From an uncultured Latescibacterota bacterium (GTDB taxonomy: Bacteria; Latescibacterota; UBA2968), in contig OY282377.1 of NCBI GenBank assembly GCA_958295785.1, positions 3,068,385 through 3,132,384 on the forward strand: a stretch of DNA of 64,000 nucleotides, in the 5' to 3' direction. Below the pieces are notes generated by a model. That model was not told the origin of the DNA and ran no database searches. It saw only the letters and a list, made by a program, of their open reading frames with translations. A program made the translations under genes and the position numbers. Below, piece by piece: positions 63,255-64,000 of this stretch (positions are counted from its first letter, which is position 1; each line of letters begins with the position of its first letter).

Positions 63255-63726
63255 AAAAGCCAATCTTTATATAGGCAGAGCAGGCCATCTCGCGGTTATG
63301 GCGGAACTGTTGCTCAGAGGATGGAACACGGCCATTCCCGAAGTAGATGTGGGCGACGATATTTTCGTCGTACCCGATAGTGCCGGGGATATGCATCGCG
63401 TGCAGGTGAAAACGGCTGTGGCAAAACCGTTGAAGTCTGGGTATAGCGCGCAATTCAATATTTCGTTCCCGCAACTCGAAACGCAGATAACGCCAGATAT
63501 AATTTACCTTTTTGCAGTCCGACTTCACAGCCGCTGGGACGCTTTTGTCGTGATTGACAGGGAAATCCTAAATGCAGAACACAGTTTGCACGGCATCGGA
63601 AGTGAATACAAGGACAGGCTGACCTTGCGGTTGCGTTTTGCGGGAGCGCGTATCACCTGCGGCGGTCGTGACTTGTCGCAATACAAAAATAACTGGACGT
63701 ATTTTCCCATTATCGATCACCGATGA
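63247..63726 (+). CDS. PD-(D/E)XK endonuclease-like protein
   Basis: This 159-residue protein has the layout of small restriction-type nucleases. There is a helix with Glu (GRAGHLAVMAELLLRGWN), then VDVGDDIFVV with the acidic residue, and RVQVKTAV with the Q-x-K motif. It resembles group I intron endonuclease or Holliday-resolvase-type PD-(D/E)XK domains. The ATG at 63247 lies inside the end of the partner gene. No methyltransferase is nearby. Confidence 0.7.
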   Translation: MSKKANLYIGRAGHLAVMAELLLRGWNTAIPEVDVGDDIFVVPDSAGDMHRVQVKTAVAKPLKSGYSAQFNISFPQLETQITPDIIYLFAVRLHSRWDAFVVIDREILNAEHSLHGIGSEYKDRLTLRLRFAGARITCGGRDLSQYKNNWTYFPIIDHR

Positions 63727-63735
63727 GGAGCGGAG

Positions 63736-64000
63736 ATGAAACCCGTAACGATGGCAAAATTGGAAGCGGGGTTGGACGCGATTCGCCAGTCGCCCACAGA
63801 TGCGGGCGCGTTGGCACTGATCGTGCGCCGCCCGCAGGTTGAGGCGCGAGAAGTTTTGGAAGTTGGAATGCTCGACTTGGACGAAGGACTCGTGGGCGAC
63901 AACTGGAAAGCCCGCGGCAGTTCTCGAACCGCAGATGGGTCGGCCCATCCAGACATGCAACTCAACATCATGAACGCCCGCGTGATCGCCCTGTTGGCAC
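63736..64000 (+). CDS. MOSC-domain protein (partial, runs off the window)
   Basis: The frame opens with ATG at 63736 after GAGGAG and stays open to the edge (88 codons). ALALIVRRPQVEAREVLE, LDLDEGLVGDNWKARG and DMQLNIMNARVIALLA resemble MOSC domains of the short stand-alone type, which handle sulfur or molybdenum cofactor chemistry. The conserved Cys would lie beyond the window. Confidence 0.65.
   Translation, partial: MKPVTMAKLEAGLDAIRQSPTDAGALALIVRRPQVEAREVLEVGMLDLDEGLVGDNWKARGSSRTADGSAHPDMQLNIMNARVIALLA

Overview
The window looks like a chromosomal piece of an uncultured diderm bacterium of the FCB/PVC sphere, most like Latescibacterota or Poribacteria. This placement is inferred from gene content only. 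The supporting genes are two GWxTD/TPR proteins, an LptC-OstA-LptB cluster, TonB, a short group-1 sigma factor, PhyH-type dioxygenase, FGE-type and Gfo/Idh/MocA proteins, and secreted proteins ending in dockerin-like EF-hand repeats. Most genes have clear Shine-Dalgarno sites, and start codons were chosen on them.

Layout. 1-4 kb: oxidoreductase, a repeat-rich spacer, a VOC protein and an RpoD-like sigma factor. 3.9-13.3 kb: a direct tandem duplication of a two-gene operon (membrane-anchored repeat protein, then S8 protease with cohesin-like and dockerin-like parts). The protease of unit 2 is split by a 643-bp IS1595-type element with an 8-bp target duplication. 13.8-34.2 kb: GWxTD protein, DUF418 membrane protein, tRNA-Arg(CCU), apt, a FAD/Fe-S oxidoreductase, a DegT aminotransferase, a thiol-redox pair (MauE-thioredoxin; DUF255-DsbD), FGE-like, PhyH, ArsS radical SAM, phosphoglucose isomerase, DUF547 and a GH88-like hydrolase. 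Four copies of a roughly 0.4-0.5 kb repeat (ends ATACCAAATTGA) lie between 1.6 and 30.2 kb.

34.2-47.3 kb is bracketed by two inverted 1092-bp insertion sequences that share the same in-frame TGA in the transposase. Between them are phhB, mobA, a CYTH-CHAD-ParA operon, tonB, and a lipoprotein-TPR-GWxTD operon. 47.4-52.5 kb: Uma2-like nuclease, two small ORFs, ruvX, mltG and pcrA.

52.5-57.9 kb is the most unusual part. Three accessory modules (unknown 310-aa protein plus PIN nuclease; AlbA_2/ATPase protein; OLD-like ATPase-TOPRIM nuclease) sit directly behind pcrA. They are separated by three 130-175 bp direct repeats, and two of these carry a degenerate copy of the pcrA 3' end. This looks like a stack of defence-type cassettes inserted at a gene-end attachment site. 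57.9-64 kb returns to housekeeping: gatC, pyrG and lptC-ostA-lptB, then a small gene plus a PD-(D/E)XK nuclease-like gene and the start of a MOSC protein.

Short palindromic repeats of the GTAGGGGC...GCCC type are scattered through the intergenic spaces.
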